The translations under genes and the position numbers were made by a program. A DNA stretch of 64,000 bases from Caballeronia sordidicola (GTDB taxonomy: Bacteria > Pseudomonadota > Gammaproteobacteria > Burkholderiales > Burkholderiaceae). Below are positions 26,086-35,431 of the stretch, in pieces; the stretch's first letter is position 1; every line of letters starts with the position of its first letter. Location: assembly GCF_001544455.2 (NCBI RefSeq), contig NZ_FCOC02000004.1, positions 62,001 through 126,000 of the forward strand, given 5' to 3'. A model generated the notes under the pieces. That model saw only the letters and a list, made by a program, of their open reading frames with translations. It was not told the origin of the DNA and searched no databases.

Positions 26086-26397
26086 ATGGCGAAGACCGCA
26101 ACGCAGGAAGGCTCGGCTAGCGCGGAGAACGCGCCGCTCCCGGAGAATTACGAAACGGCGCTGGCCGAACTGGAGGGGCTTGTGGCGCGCATGGAGGGCG
26201 GCGCGCTGAGCCTCGAGGAATCGCTTGCCGCGTACCGGCGCGGCGCGGCGCTCGTCGGCTTTTGCCAGCAACAACTAGAAAAGGTCGAGCAGCAGGTTCG
26301 CGTGCTCGATGGCGACACATTAAAACCGCTGCCCGCCGAGGTTCAGCGCGCCACCCAGGGCGCGGACACATCGGCAGATGACGGGGACGACTTATGA
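26086..26397 (+). CDS. xseB: Exodeoxyribonuclease VII small subunit
   Basis: 103 residues. The XseB core YETALAELEGLVARMEGGALSLEESLAAYRRG is clear at about residues 22-53, followed by a coiled segment with QQQLEKVEQQVRVLD. It associates with XseA (not in this window) to degrade single-stranded DNA. The stop overlaps the ispA start by four bases (ATGA), the usual xseB-ispA-dxs arrangement. Confidence 0.93.
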   Translation: MAKTATQEGSASAENAPLPENYETALAELEGLVARMEGGALSLEESLAAYRRGAALVGFCQQQLEKVEQQVRVLDGDTLKPLPAEVQRATQGADTSADDGDDL

Positions 26398-27305
26398 CTT
26401 TCGACCAATGGATGCGCGCGAGCCTCGATCGCGTGGAAACGGCGCTGGAACATTACCTGCCGGGCACGGACGTCGCGCCCGCAAAACTGCACGAAGCGAT
26501 GCGCTACGCGGTGCTCGGCGGCGGCAAGCGGGTGCGCCCGCTCCTGTGCCACGCCGCCGGAGAGCTGACCGGCGCAACCGCGCCCGCGCTGGAAGCCGCG
26601 AGCGCCGCGCTTGAAATGATTCACGTGTATTCGCTGGTTCATGACGACATGCCGGCCATGGACGACGATGCCTTGCGTCGCGGAAAACCAACGGTACATG
26701 TGCAATATGACGAAGCGACGGCACTGCTTGTTGGCGACGCGCTGCAATCGCAGGCATTCGTCGCGCTGACGGCGGACAATAACGGCTTGAGCTCCGCCCA
26801 GCAGGCCGCGCTTACGCGCGAACTGGCGCTCGCAAGCGGGTCGGTGGGCATGGCGGGCGGGCAGGCCATCGACCTGGAGAGCGTCGGGCGCAAGCTGTCG
26901 CGCCCCGAGCTCGAAACCATGCACAGAAAGAAAACCGGCGCCTTGCTGCGCGCGGCCGTGCGAATGGGCGCACTCTGTGGCGAAGCGCCGGATGCGGCCG
27001 CCATGAGCGCGCTCGACGCCTACGCGGCCGCAGTCGGCCTGGCGTTTCAGGTGGTGGATGACATTCTGGACGTCACCGCCGACTCGGCCACGCTCGGCAA
27101 GACGGCGGGCAAGGACGCGAAGGACGACAAACCGACGTACGTGTCGATCATCGGGCTCGATGCATCGCGCGAACTGGCAGCCCAACTTGGGCGTGACGCC
27201 CACGCTGCGCTGGCGCCGTTTGGCTCGCCGAATGGCTCGCCGTATGGCCCGCGGGCCGCCCGGCTGGGCGAACTGGCCGACCTGGTTGTGAACCGGGTGC
27301 ACTGA
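26394..27305 (+). CDS. ispA: Farnesyl diphosphate synthase
   Basis: 303 residues. The first Asp-rich motif is DDMPAMDDD near residue 83 and the second is DDILD near 222; GGGKRVRP near 42 binds the pyrophosphate substrate. It condenses IPP with DMAPP and GPP. Near the C-terminus (residues about 276-287) a triplicated 12-base unit encodes GSPNGSPYG, apparently an insertion relative to a typical PFG-RAARL junction. It is translationally coupled to xseB and followed by dxs. Confidence 0.94.
   Translation: MTFDQWMRASLDRVETALEHYLPGTDVAPAKLHEAMRYAVLGGGKRVRPLLCHAAGELTGATAPALEAASAALEMIHVYSLVHDDMPAMDDDALRRGKPTVHVQYDEATALLVGDALQSQAFVALTADNNGLSSAQQAALTRELALASGSVGMAGGQAIDLESVGRKLSRPELETMHRKKTGALLRAAVRMGALCGEAPDAAAMSALDAYAAAVGLAFQVVDDILDVTADSATLGKTAGKDAKDDKPTYVSIIGLDASRELAAQLGRDAHAALAPFGSPNGSPYGPRAARLGELADLVVNRVH
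27219..27254 (+). repeat. Three tandem 12-base units within ispA
   Basis: TTTGGCTCGCCG, AATGGCTCGCCG and TATGGCCCGCGG follow each other in frame; the first two differ at two bases. They encode FGSP-NGSP-YGPR, a flexible loop before the last helix. Confidence 0.75.
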
Positions 27306-27392
27306 AACATACGATAAAACGCGAAACCGGCGGGCGTGCAAGATGCTTGCGGACTGACCGGCTTTCGCCAGTTTTCCTAAAATGGGACGACG

Positions 27393-29321
27393 ATGTACGA
27401 CTTGCTGAAAACTATCGACGATCCGGCCGCATTGCGCGCGCTGGACCGCCACGAACTAAAACCGCTGGCCGAAGAGCTGCGTGCCTACGTGCTCGACAGC
27501 GTGTCGCAGACGGGCGGGCATTTGTCGTCGAATCTCGGAACGGTCGAGCTCACGATCGCGCTCCATTACGTGTTCGATACCCCGAATGACCGCATTGTCT
27601 GGGACGTCGGTCATCAGACTTATCCGCACAAGATCCTGACGGGACGCCGCGACCAGATGAAAACGCTGCGCCAGGCCGGCGGGATTTCCGGCTTTCCGCG
27701 CCGCAGCGAATCGAAATACGACACGTTCGGCACAGCGCACTCCAGCACGTCCATTTCGGCGGCGCTCGGCATGGCGATCGCGAGCAAGCTGCAGGGCGAC
27801 AACCGCTATTCCATCGCGGTGATCGGCGACGGCGCCATGACCGCCGGCATGGCCTTCGAAGCCATGAACAACGCGGGCGTGGCCGACGACGTGCCGCTGC
27901 TCGTGATCCTGAACGACAACGACATGTCCATCTCGCCGCCGGTCGGCGCGTTGAATCGCCATCTGGCGCGCCTGATGTCGGGCCGGTTCTATGCGGCGGC
28001 GCGCGCCGGCGTCGAACGGGTGCTGCGGGTCGCGCCACCCATGCTCGACCTCGCCCGCAAGCTCGAGGAACACGCGAAGGGCATGATCGTGCCGGCCACG
28101 TTGTTCGAGGAATTCGGTTTCAACTACATCGGGCCAATTGACGGTCACGATCTCGAATCGCTGATTCCGACACTGCAGAACATCAAGGAACTGCGCGGCC
28201 CGCAATTCCTGCATGTCGTGACCAAGAAGGGACAGGGCTATAAGCTCGCCGAAGCCGATCCCGTCCTGTATCACGGTCCCGGCAAGTTCAATCCGGCTGA
28301 AGGGATCAAGCCGTCTGCGGCGCCATCGAAGAAAACGTATACGCAAGTTTTCGGCGAGTGGCTCTGCGACGCCGCCGAGCAGGATTCCCGCGTCGTCGGC
28401 ATTACGCCGGCCATGCGCGAAGGCTCGGGCATGGTGGAGTTCGAGAAACGCTTTCCGGATCGCTATTTCGATGTCGGCATCGCCGAACAACATGCCGTGA
28501 CGTTCGCGGGCGGGCTTGCTGCCGATGGCATGCGGCCGGTCGTCGCGATTTATTCCACTTTCCTGCAGCGCGCGTACGACCAGTTGATTCACGACGTGGC
28601 GTTGCAGAACCTGCCGGTGGTGTTCGCCATCGACCGGGCGGGTCTGGTTGGCGCGGACGGCGCGACTCACGCTGGTAACTACGATCTCGCGTTCCTGCGC
28701 TGCATACCGAATATGACGGTGATGGCCGCGTCGGACGAAAACGAATGCCGCCAGATGCTCTATACGGCGCTGCAGCAGCCGAATCCCACGGCCGTGCGAT
28801 ATCCGCGCGGCGCGGGTACGGGCGTGAAGACGGTCAAGAAGATGACCGCCATTCCACTCGGCAAGGGCGAAATCCGCCGTGAATCGACGCAGCAGGCCGG
28901 CTCCGGCACGCGTATCGCCATTCTTGCATTCGGCACGATGGTCGCCCCGGCGCTGGCCGCCGCCGAGGAACTGGACGCCACGGTCGCCAACATGCGTTTC
29001 GTCAAGCCAGTCGATGCGCAATTGCTGCGCGAACTGGCCGCGACTCATGATTTCCTCGTGACCGTCGAGGAAGGCGCGATCATGGGCGGCGCGGGCTCGG
29101 CCTGCGTGGAAAGCCTGCTGGCGAGTTCCGTCGTGAAACCGGTGCTGCAGCTTGGGCTGCCGGACGTGTTCATCGATCACGGCGATCCGGTCAAGTTGCT
29201 GGTGTCGTGCGGGCTGGACGGCGCGGGTATCGCCAAGTCGATCCGCGAGCGTTTTTTCAACGACGCCGTATCTCGTGACGTCGAAAACAATACAGGCAAG
29301 CTGACGAAACGCGTCGCCTGA
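27393..29321 (+). CDS. dxs: 1-deoxy-D-xylulose-5-phosphate synthase
   Basis: 642 residues. The thiamine diphosphate motif [18 protein letters not shown] lies near residue 148, the N-terminal GGHLSSNLG near 41, and the transketolase central domain has [15 protein letters not shown] near 366. The protein makes DXP from pyruvate and glyceraldehyde 3-phosphate, the first step of the MEP pathway, and sits directly behind ispA, so the substrate-making and chain-elongating steps are together. Confidence 0.97.
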   Translation: MYDLLKTIDDPAALRALDRHELKPLAEELRAYVLDSVSQTGGHLSSNLGTVELTIALHYVFDTPNDRIVWDVGHQTYPHKILTGRRDQMKTLRQAGGISGFPRRSESKYDTFGTAHSSTSISAALGMAIASKLQGDNRYSIAVIGDGAMTAGMAFEAMNNAGVADDVPLLVILNDNDMSISPPVGALNRHLARLMSGRFYAAARAGVERVLRVAPPMLDLARKLEEHAKGMIVPATLFEEFGFNYIGPIDGHDLESLIPTLQNIKELRGPQFLHVVTKKGQGYKLAEADPVLYHGPGKFNPAEGIKPSAAPSKKTYTQVFGEWLCDAAEQDSRVVGITPAMREGSGMVEFEKRFPDRYFDVGIAEQHAVTFAGGLAADGMRPVVAIYSTFLQRAYDQLIHDVALQNLPVVFAIDRAGLVGADGATHAGNYDLAFLRCIPNMTVMAASDENECRQMLYTALQQPNPTAVRYPRGAGTGVKTVKKMTAIPLGKGEIRRESTQQAGSGTRIAILAFGTMVAPALAAAEELDATVANMRFVKPVDAQLLRELAATHDFLVTVEEGAIMGGAGSACVESLLASSVVKPVLQLGLPDVFIDHGDPVKLLVSCGLDGAGIAKSIRERFFNDAVSRDVENNTGKLTKRVA

Positions 29322-29433
29322 ACTTGATGAATGCAGTGCCACGGTGGACGTCGGGGACGTCCGCCGGATTGCGTCCACGCATGCATCCTCGCGCGCCACA
29401 GACCAAAAACCGCGCGACGGACAAGGAAATACA

Positions 29434-30240
29434 ATGAACCAGATGAATCCCGCCTTTGCAATGCCCGATGTCCAGAGTTCGCTCGACATCCGGCAAATCC
29501 CGATTCAGCGTGTGGGCGTAAAAGCGGTTCGATATCCGCTGACCGTCCGGACATCGACTGGCGAATTGCAGCCGGGCGTGGGCCTCTGGAATCTGGACGT
29601 GCATCTTCCCGCCGAACAGAAAGGCACGCATATGTCGCGTTTCGTCGCGTTGCTCGACGAACATCGCGCACCGCTCGACCAGGCCGCTTTCCGGACGATG
29701 CTCGCCGCGATGCTTCTCAAGCTCGAGGCGCATTCGGGTCGTATCGAGGTGTCGTTTCCGTATTTCGTCATGAAGACCGCGCCGGTTTCGGGCGTTCAAA
29801 GCCTCATGGATTACGAGGTCACGCTGACCGGCGAGATGCGCGCGGGCGAGACGCGTGTGTCACTCAAGGTGCTCGTGCCGGTGACAAGCCTGTGCCCGTG
29901 CTCGAAGCAGATTTCGCAGTACGGCGCGCATAACCAGCGCTCGCACGTGACCATTAGCGCCGAGTTCACGGGCGATCTGGCCATTGAAGACCTGATCCGG
30001 ATTGCGGAAGAAGAGGCGTCGTGCGAGTTGTGGGGTTTGTTGAAACGGCCCGACGAGAAGTTCGTGACTGAGCGTGCCTACGAGAACCCGAAGTTCGTAG
30101 AAGATCTGGTTCGCGATGTCGCCACGCGCCTGAATGCCGACGAGCGAATCCTGGCGTTTGTGCTGGAAGCGGAAAACTTCGAGTCCATCCACAATCACAG
30201 CGCCTACGCGGTGATCGAGCGCGACAAGCGGGTTTCCTGA
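29434..30240 (+). CDS. folE2: GTP cyclohydrolase FolE2 (type IB)
   Basis: 268 residues from the ATG at 29434. The catalytic segment [20 protein letters not shown] near residue 150 is diagnostic of FolE2, with a metal-binding Cys. The enzyme makes dihydroneopterin triphosphate for folate (and queuosine) and can use metals other than zinc. It starts about 110 bases after dxs. It is convergent with tsaD, with 13 bases between stops. Confidence 0.94.
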   Translation: MNQMNPAFAMPDVQSSLDIRQIPIQRVGVKAVRYPLTVRTSTGELQPGVGLWNLDVHLPAEQKGTHMSRFVALLDEHRAPLDQAAFRTMLAAMLLKLEAHSGRIEVSFPYFVMKTAPVSGVQSLMDYEVTLTGEMRAGETRVSLKVLVPVTSLCPCSKQISQYGAHNQRSHVTISAEFTGDLAIEDLIRIAEEEASCELWGLLKRPDEKFVTERAYENPKFVEDLVRDVATRLNADERILAFVLEAENFESIHNHSAYAVIERDKRVS

Positions 30241-30253
30241 ATTTTTCTAAGAT

Positions 30254-31282
30254 CTACGCCGCCGCGAGCGACGTCAAATCCCAGCGCGGCTTTACCGTGA
30301 ACGCGTAGTTGCGCACAGCCTGATCGGGCCAGCGCGCGAGCCTCAACGCACCGGCTAGCGCGATCATGGCGCCGTTATCGGTACATAGCGACAGGTCGGG
30401 GTAGTGCACTTCGAAGCGCCGCTTTTTCGCGGCAGCCGAAAGCGCCTCGCGTAATTGCCGGTTCGCGCCCACGCCGCCCGCCACCACCAGCCGTTTCAAG
30501 CCAGTCTGTTTCAATGCCGTGATGGATTTTGCCGTCAGCACGTCGACGGCGGCATCGACAAAACCGCGCGCCAGATCCGCCTTCGATTGCTCGCAGACGT
30601 TCGCGCCAAGCTTGCGGCTGTGCGTGAGCACCGCCGTTTTCAATCCGCTGAAACTGAAGTCGAGATCGCCGGAATGCAGCATCGGGCGAGGCAGTTTCAC
30701 GGCGCCTGGCGTGCCGAATTCAGCTAGCCGCGAGACTTCCGGGCCGCCAGGATAGCCGAGGCCCAAAAGCTTCGCAGTTTTGTCGAAGGCCTCGCCGGCG
30801 GCGTCGTCCAGCGTCTCGCCGAGCGTTTCGTACTCGCCGACGTCCGTGACGCGCATCAACTGCGTGTGTCCACCCGATACCAGCAGCGCAACGAACGGGA
30901 ACGGCGGCGGTTCGCTCACCAGCAGCGGCGACAGCAGATGTCCTTCAAGGTGATGAATGCCGACAGCCGGCAAATCCCACGCCATGGCCAGGGCGTTCGC
31001 CACGCTCGCGCCGACCAGCAGCGCGCCGGCGAGGCCGGGGCCTTGCGTGAACGCGATCGCGTCGATGTCGGCGGGAGCCGTTCCGGCTTCGGCCATGACC
31101 TGTTCGAGCAGCGGCAACGCGCGGCGGATATGGTCACGGGAAGCCAGCTCGGGCACCACACCGCCATATTCCCGATGCATGGCGATCTGCGAATGCAGTG
31201 CGTGCGAAAGCAGGCCGCGCTCGGTGTCGTAGAGGGCGAGGCCGGTTTCGTCGCAGGAACTTTCAATGCCTAAAACAAGCAT
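30254..31282 (-). CDS. tsaD: tRNA threonylcarbamoyladenosine transferase TsaD
   Basis: 342 residues from the ATG at 31282. The start [13 protein letters not shown] and the metal-binding [12 protein letters not shown] near residue 110 are TsaD hallmarks; [14 protein letters not shown] near 270 is the nucleotide-binding segment. It installs t6A37 on ANN-decoding tRNAs, which include the split tRNA-Ile at 38352. It is divergent from the HI0933-type flavoprotein. Confidence 0.95.
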   Translation of the reverse strand: MLVLGIESSCDETGLALYDTERGLLSHALHSQIAMHREYGGVVPELASRDHIRRALPLLEQVMAEAGTAPADIDAIAFTQGPGLAGALLVGASVANALAMAWDLPAVGIHHLEGHLLSPLLVSEPPPFPFVALLVSGGHTQLMRVTDVGEYETLGETLDDAAGEAFDKTAKLLGLGYPGGPEVSRLAEFGTPGAVKLPRPMLHSGDLDFSFSGLKTAVLTHSRKLGANVCEQSKADLARGFVDAAVDVLTAKSITALKQTGLKRLVVAGGVGANRQLREALSAAAKKRRFEVHYPDLSLCTDNGAMIALAGALRLARWPDQAVRNYAFTVKPRWDLTSLAAA

Positions 31283-31394
31283 GGCGTGGGGGTTTCCGGG
31301 TTTTTGGTGCAGCGAAACAGTATACCAGCGGGGCGCGTTGCCGCTCATGCCGGCCGGGCCGTCGCCCGGTGATCAAAACGCTACAATGCGCGCC

Positions 31395-32606
31395 ATGGAA
31401 ACTTACGATATTGCTGTCATCGGCGCGGGCGCTGCGGGCATGATGTGCGCCGCCGTGGCCGCGCAAAACGGTCGTCGAGTGGTGCTGATCGACCATGCCG
31501 AACGGCTTGCGGAAAAGATCCGCATTTCCGGCGGCGGCCGCTGCAACTTCACGAACATCAACGCCGGGCCGGCCAATTTTTTATCGGCGAATCCGCACTT
31601 TTGCCGCTCCGCGCTCGCCCGCTATACACCACAGGATTTTCTCGCACTGCTCAAGCGGCATCGCGTGGCATGGCATGAGAAACACAAAGGCCAGCTTTTC
31701 TGCGATGACTCCAGCGAGTCGATCATCCAGGTCCTGAAAAGCGAATGCGACGCGGGCGGTGTGACCTGGCGGCGGCCGGTAACCATTGAGACGATCAGTC
31801 ACGACGGCGACCGCTTCACGCTCGCGACCACCGCGGGCGCGATCTCCTCTGCGGCGCTTGTGGTCGCGACCGGCGGTTTGTCCATCCCGAAGATCGGCGC
31901 AACGGACTTCGCTTATCGCGTGGCCAAGCAGTTCGGCCACAAGCTCGTCGATACCCGGCCCGCTCTCGTGCCGCTCACTTTCGCACCCGCCGACTGGGAG
32001 CCGTTCGCGGCGTTGTCCGGGTTGTCCGTGCCCGTGGAATTGGGCGCCGGAACCGGACGCCAACGTACCGAATTCGCCGAGGATCTCCTGCTTACGCATC
32101 GCGGTTTATCCGGTCCGGGCGTGCTGCAGATTTCGAGCTACTGGAATCCGTCGGAGCCGATCTGCATCGATTTGCTTCCCGGAACCGATGCCACCAGCGA
32201 CTTGATCGCCGCCAAGCGCGAATCGCGCAAGCAGGTCGGCACGTTCCTCGCGGAACGAGTTCCGGCGCGCCTCGCGCAAACCTGGCTGGACGTTCAGCGC
32301 GTGCCGGCGGATGCCCGTCTCGCCGATCTTCCCGACAAAACGCTGCGCCGGCTCGGCGAATCCCTGTCGCGCTGGACGCTCACGCCCAACGGCACGGAAG
32401 GCTACCGGAAAGCCGAAGTCACGCGCGGCGGCGTGGACACGCGCGAGCTTTCGTCGGCCACCATGATGAGCGCGCGCGTTGCGGGTTTGTATTTTATCGG
32501 CGAGGCCGTCGACGTCACCGGCTGGCTCGGCGGATATAACTTCCAGTGGGCATGGGCGTCGGGTGCGGCGGCGGGCAAGGCGGCGGCCGAACAGGTTCGC
32601 GCCTGA
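31395..32606 (+). CDS. HI0933/YhiN-family flavoprotein
   Basis: 403 residues. An N-terminal FAD motif (IAVIGAGAAGMMCAA) is followed by the family segment RISGGGRCNFTN near residue 37, and the C-terminus holds TRGGVDTRELSSATMMS and GEAVDVTGWLGGYNFQWAWASG, both diagnostic. The family is predicted to be an oxidoreductase of unknown substrate. An earlier in-frame ATG at 31386 is possible. A TACAAT element right before the start hints at a very short or absent leader. Confidence 0.9.
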   Translation: METYDIAVIGAGAAGMMCAAVAAQNGRRVVLIDHAERLAEKIRISGGGRCNFTNINAGPANFLSANPHFCRSALARYTPQDFLALLKRHRVAWHEKHKGQLFCDDSSESIIQVLKSECDAGGVTWRRPVTIETISHDGDRFTLATTAGAISSAALVVATGGLSIPKIGATDFAYRVAKQFGHKLVDTRPALVPLTFAPADWEPFAALSGLSVPVELGAGTGRQRTEFAEDLLLTHRGLSGPGVLQISSYWNPSEPICIDLLPGTDATSDLIAAKRESRKQVGTFLAERVPARLAQTWLDVQRVPADARLADLPDKTLRRLGESLSRWTLTPNGTEGYRKAEVTRGGVDTRELSSATMMSARVAGLYFIGEAVDVTGWLGGYNFQWAWASGAAAGKAAAEQVRA

Positions 32607-32697
32607 ACATGCACGAGGCGGGTGCTCGATGCCGCAAACCCATGACCAGCATGGTTTTCGCTTGTAGCATCCGGTAAGGGGAAAGCGCGTTCCCGGC

Positions 32698-32727
32698 TTA
32701 GAAATCCTGTTTTCGACCTGCTATACT
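32698..32727 (+). promoter_or_regulatory. Promoter of a short unit before yqeY
   Basis: TTAGAA and TATACT are spaced by 18 bases, the latter a good -10. Transcription would begin near 32734, about 70 bases before the 35-codon ORF. Confidence 0.5.
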
Positions 32728-32801
32728 GCTTCGTTCATAGCGGCAATCGGCGCAAAGCAAGCAGTCCGAGCGCAAATCAAGTGCAAACGGGGTGGTGATC
32801 C

Positions 32802-32909
32802 ATGAAAGACAATTCGATCCCTTCCGAACCCGCGCTGGACCAATGCGTCCGGCGCTGCGTGAGCCCGCTCGACAAGCATTCGCAACATCCTGTTCATGAT
32901 CCCGCTTGA
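32802..32909 (+). CDS. Possible 35-residue leader or small protein
   Basis: The ATG at 32802 opens a short frame starting MKDNSIPSEPALDQ and ending VHDPA. A weak GGTGGTGA lies upstream. The TGA stop sits in the 5' arm of a strong terminator, so ribosomes finishing this ORF could affect hairpin formation. No family is recognised, and it is not ribosomal protein S21. It could equally be untranslated sRNA sequence. Confidence 0.35.
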   Translation: MKDNSIPSEPALDQCVRRCVSPLDKHSQHPVHDPA

Positions 32910-32932
32910 GGAAACGTCCCAAGCGGGTTTTT
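32901..32932 (+). terminator. Strong terminator between the short unit and yqeY
   Basis: The perfect 8-bp stem CCCGCTTG/CAAGCGGG is followed directly by TTTTT. It lies 57 bases before the yqeY ATG, so yqeY-dnaG-rpoD either has its own promoter or depends on readthrough. Confidence 0.85.
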
Positions 32933-32988
32933 GCATTGAGCCGTGAACGGCCGGATATTTTCAACACAGCATCAGCAGAGTCCAAGCA

Positions 32989-33444
32989 ATGAGCCTTAAA
33001 GACCAGATCACCGACGACATGAAAACCGCGATGCGCGCGCGCGAAACCGAGCGCCTCGGGACCATCCGGCTATTGCTGGCGGCGATCAAGCAGCGCGAAG
33101 TCGATGAGCGCATCACGCTGGACGACGCGGCGATCACGGCTGTCATCGACAAGATGATCAAGCAGCGCAAGGACTCCATCAGCCAGTTCCAGACCGCCGG
33201 ACGCGACGACCTCGTAGTGAAGGAGCAATCCGAGCTGGGCGTCCTGGCTGCCTACATGCCTGAGCAGTTATCGGCCGACGACATCAACGCCGAGATCCAG
33301 GCTGCCGTGGCGGCGACCGGCGCCGCGGGCCCGCAGGATATGGGCAAGGTGATGGGCGTGCTCAAGCCAAAGCTTGCCGGCCGTGCCGACATGACGGCGG
33401 TATCGGGCCTCGTGAAAGCGGCGCTCGCCAAACAGGCTTCATAA
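32989..33444 (+). CDS. yqeY: GatB/YqeY domain-containing protein
   Basis: 151 residues. The tail-domain pattern is clear: LKDQITDDMKTAMRARETERLGTIRLLLAAIKQ at the N-terminus and a helical C-terminal domain with AAYMPEQL and DMGKVMGVLKPKLAGRADM. It resembles the tRNA-binding tail of GatB, but the standalone role is not established. It is encoded 24 bases before dnaG, the usual arrangement in betaproteobacteria. Confidence 0.92.
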   Translation: MSLKDQITDDMKTAMRARETERLGTIRLLLAAIKQREVDERITLDDAAITAVIDKMIKQRKDSISQFQTAGRDDLVVKEQSELGVLAAYMPEQLSADDINAEIQAAVAATGAAGPQDMGKVMGVLKPKLAGRADMTAVSGLVKAALAKQAS

Positions 33445-33468
33445 AGACATCGCAAAAGACCCAATTTA

Positions 33469-35349
33469 GTGATTCCGCATTCGTTTCTTCAGGACTTGCT
33501 GAACCGCGTCGATATTGTCGACGTGGTAGGCAGGTTCGTCCAGTTGAAGAAGGGCGGCGCGAATTTCATGGGCCTGTGCCCGTTCCATAACGAGAAAAGC
33601 CCGTCGTTCACAGTCAGCCCGACCAAGCAGTTCTATCACTGCTTCGGCTGCGGCGCGCACGGCACGGCGATCAGCTTTCTCATGGAGCACACGGCGCTCA
33701 CTTTCCCCGAAGCCGTACAGGAACTGGCCCAATCGGTCGGCTTGACGGTTCCGCAAGAACCGTCGCGGCTTGCGGGCGGGTCAGGTGGCGAAGCTTACTC
33801 ACCCGCACCGAGCAAGGCGGTCAGCGTTGCATTGACCGAGGTCATGCAGACTGCGTGCGACTTTTACAGGAAGCAATTGCGCGGGGCGCCTGGCGCCATT
33901 GAATATCTGAAAAAGCGCGGGCTCACCGGTGAAATCGCGCTGCGCTTCGGACTCGGTTATGCGCCGGACGGCTGGCAAAACCTGGAAAGCGCGTTTCCGG
34001 ACTACAAAAACGACAACCTGGTTGAAGCCGGACTGGTGATCGTCAGCGAAAAAAGCGACAACCAGGGCCAATCCCGCCGATACGACCGCTTCCGCGAACG
34101 CGTGATGTTCCCTATCCGGAATGTGAAGGGCAACGTGATCGGTTTTGGCGGACGCGTGCTCGATGGCGGCGAACCCAAATATCTGAATTCGCCGGAAACG
34201 CCGCTATTCAGCAAAGGTAGCGAGCTATACGGGCTGTTCGAAGCGCGGCTTGCGATTCGCGAACTTGGCTACGTGCTGGTCGTCGAAGGGTATATGGATG
34301 TCGTCGCGCTCGCCCAGCTTGGTTTTGCAAACGCGGTCGCTACGCTCGGCACCGCTTGCACGCCGGTTCACGTTCAAAAGCTGTTTCGTCAGACCGAAAC
34401 CGTGGTGTTCAGCTTCGACGGGGATTCCGCAGGCCGCCGCGCGGCGCGCCGGGCGCTGGAAGCCTGCCTGCCGCATGCTGCAGACAACCGCACGATCCGC
34501 TTTTTGTTCTTGCCGAAAGAACATGATCCGGACAGTTACGTGCGTGAATTCGGCGCGGACGGATTTGGCGAACAGGTCGACCACGCCATGCCGCTGTCGC
34601 AGTTTCTGCTCAACGAGATCCTGAACGACAAGGAACTCGACCAGCCCGAAGGCCGCGCCAAGGCGCTGTTCGACGCTAAGCCGTTGCTGCAGGCGCTGCC
34701 GGCCAACGCACTGCGCGTGCAGATCCTGCACATGCTGGCCGATCGGCTGAATACGCCGTTTGGTGAAATTGCGGCATTGTGCGATATCGATTCACGCGCG
34801 GCGGCGGTTGCCCGGGCCGCGTTGCCCAAGAGCGAACGGCGGCGCGTGAAAGGACATGAGCAACGCGCGTTGCGCAATCTGGTGATGTATCCGTCCATCT
34901 ATACAACGCTCGATCATGAAAGCGAGCAGTCGCTCGTGACCATGACGGAGCACGGCGAATTGTTCAGCGAGGTGATCGGGCACGCGCGGGAATTGGGCGA
35001 GGCGGCGGAATTCCAGATGTTGTCGGATCTGTTGCGCAATGCCGCAAACGCGGCGACTTACGAGGATATCTTCCAGGAAATTCTCGCCTATGATGAAAAT
35101 GTACGAGACCTGCTGATGCGCGATCCCGCCGATGAAGCGGCGAACGAGCGCGTTCAGGAGCAAAAAAAGCATCTGGCGGAAGAGTTGCAGGCAACCGTCG
35201 TGAAGCTTCGGCAGGATAGTTATCGAAGCCGGCTGGATCAACTGGCGCAGCAAGCCAGCTTGACGGCAGAAGAAATTGCCGAATTTTCGGAATTATCGGT
35301 TAAAGCTGCTCAAATCAAGGCGGCACGTGGGGTGAGTCGGGACATTTAA
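33469..35349 (+). CDS. dnaG: DNA primase
   Basis: 626 residues from a GTG start that gives the standard IPHSFLQDLLNRVDIVDVV N-terminus. The CHC2 zinc-binding domain is intact (GLCPFHNEKSPSF then FYHCFGCGAHG, residues 35-65). The TOPRIM domain contains VVEGYMDVVAL near residue 268 and FSFDGDSAGRRAA near 313. The C-terminal part is the helicase-binding region. It makes RNA primers for replication; next gene is rpoD. Confidence 0.97.
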   Translation: MIPHSFLQDLLNRVDIVDVVGRFVQLKKGGANFMGLCPFHNEKSPSFTVSPTKQFYHCFGCGAHGTAISFLMEHTALTFPEAVQELAQSVGLTVPQEPSRLAGGSGGEAYSPAPSKAVSVALTEVMQTACDFYRKQLRGAPGAIEYLKKRGLTGEIALRFGLGYAPDGWQNLESAFPDYKNDNLVEAGLVIVSEKSDNQGQSRRYDRFRERVMFPIRNVKGNVIGFGGRVLDGGEPKYLNSPETPLFSKGSELYGLFEARLAIRELGYVLVVEGYMDVVALAQLGFANAVATLGTACTPVHVQKLFRQTETVVFSFDGDSAGRRAARRALEACLPHAADNRTIRFLFLPKEHDPDSYVREFGADGFGEQVDHAMPLSQFLLNEILNDKELDQPEGRAKALFDAKPLLQALPANALRVQILHMLADRLNTPFGEIAALCDIDSRAAAVARAALPKSERRRVKGHEQRALRNLVMYPSIYTTLDHESEQSLVTMTEHGELFSEVIGHARELGEAAEFQMLSDLLRNAANAATYEDIFQEILAYDENVRDLLMRDPADEAANERVQEQKKHLAEELQATVVKLRQDSYRSRLDQLAQQASLTAEEIAEFSELSVKAAQIKAARGVSRDI

Positions 35350-35431
35350 ATCGCGCATGCTACAATTAAAGGTTTTCAGCAAGTTGTTTTTTTGACTTTT
35401 GTGCTCATTTGCGAAAAGAGGTGAGACACGC

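Noticed and set aside
27456..29489. 677-codon minus-strand ORF opposite dxs
   Set aside because: Shadow of dxs; composition is Arg/His-rich and no motif is found.
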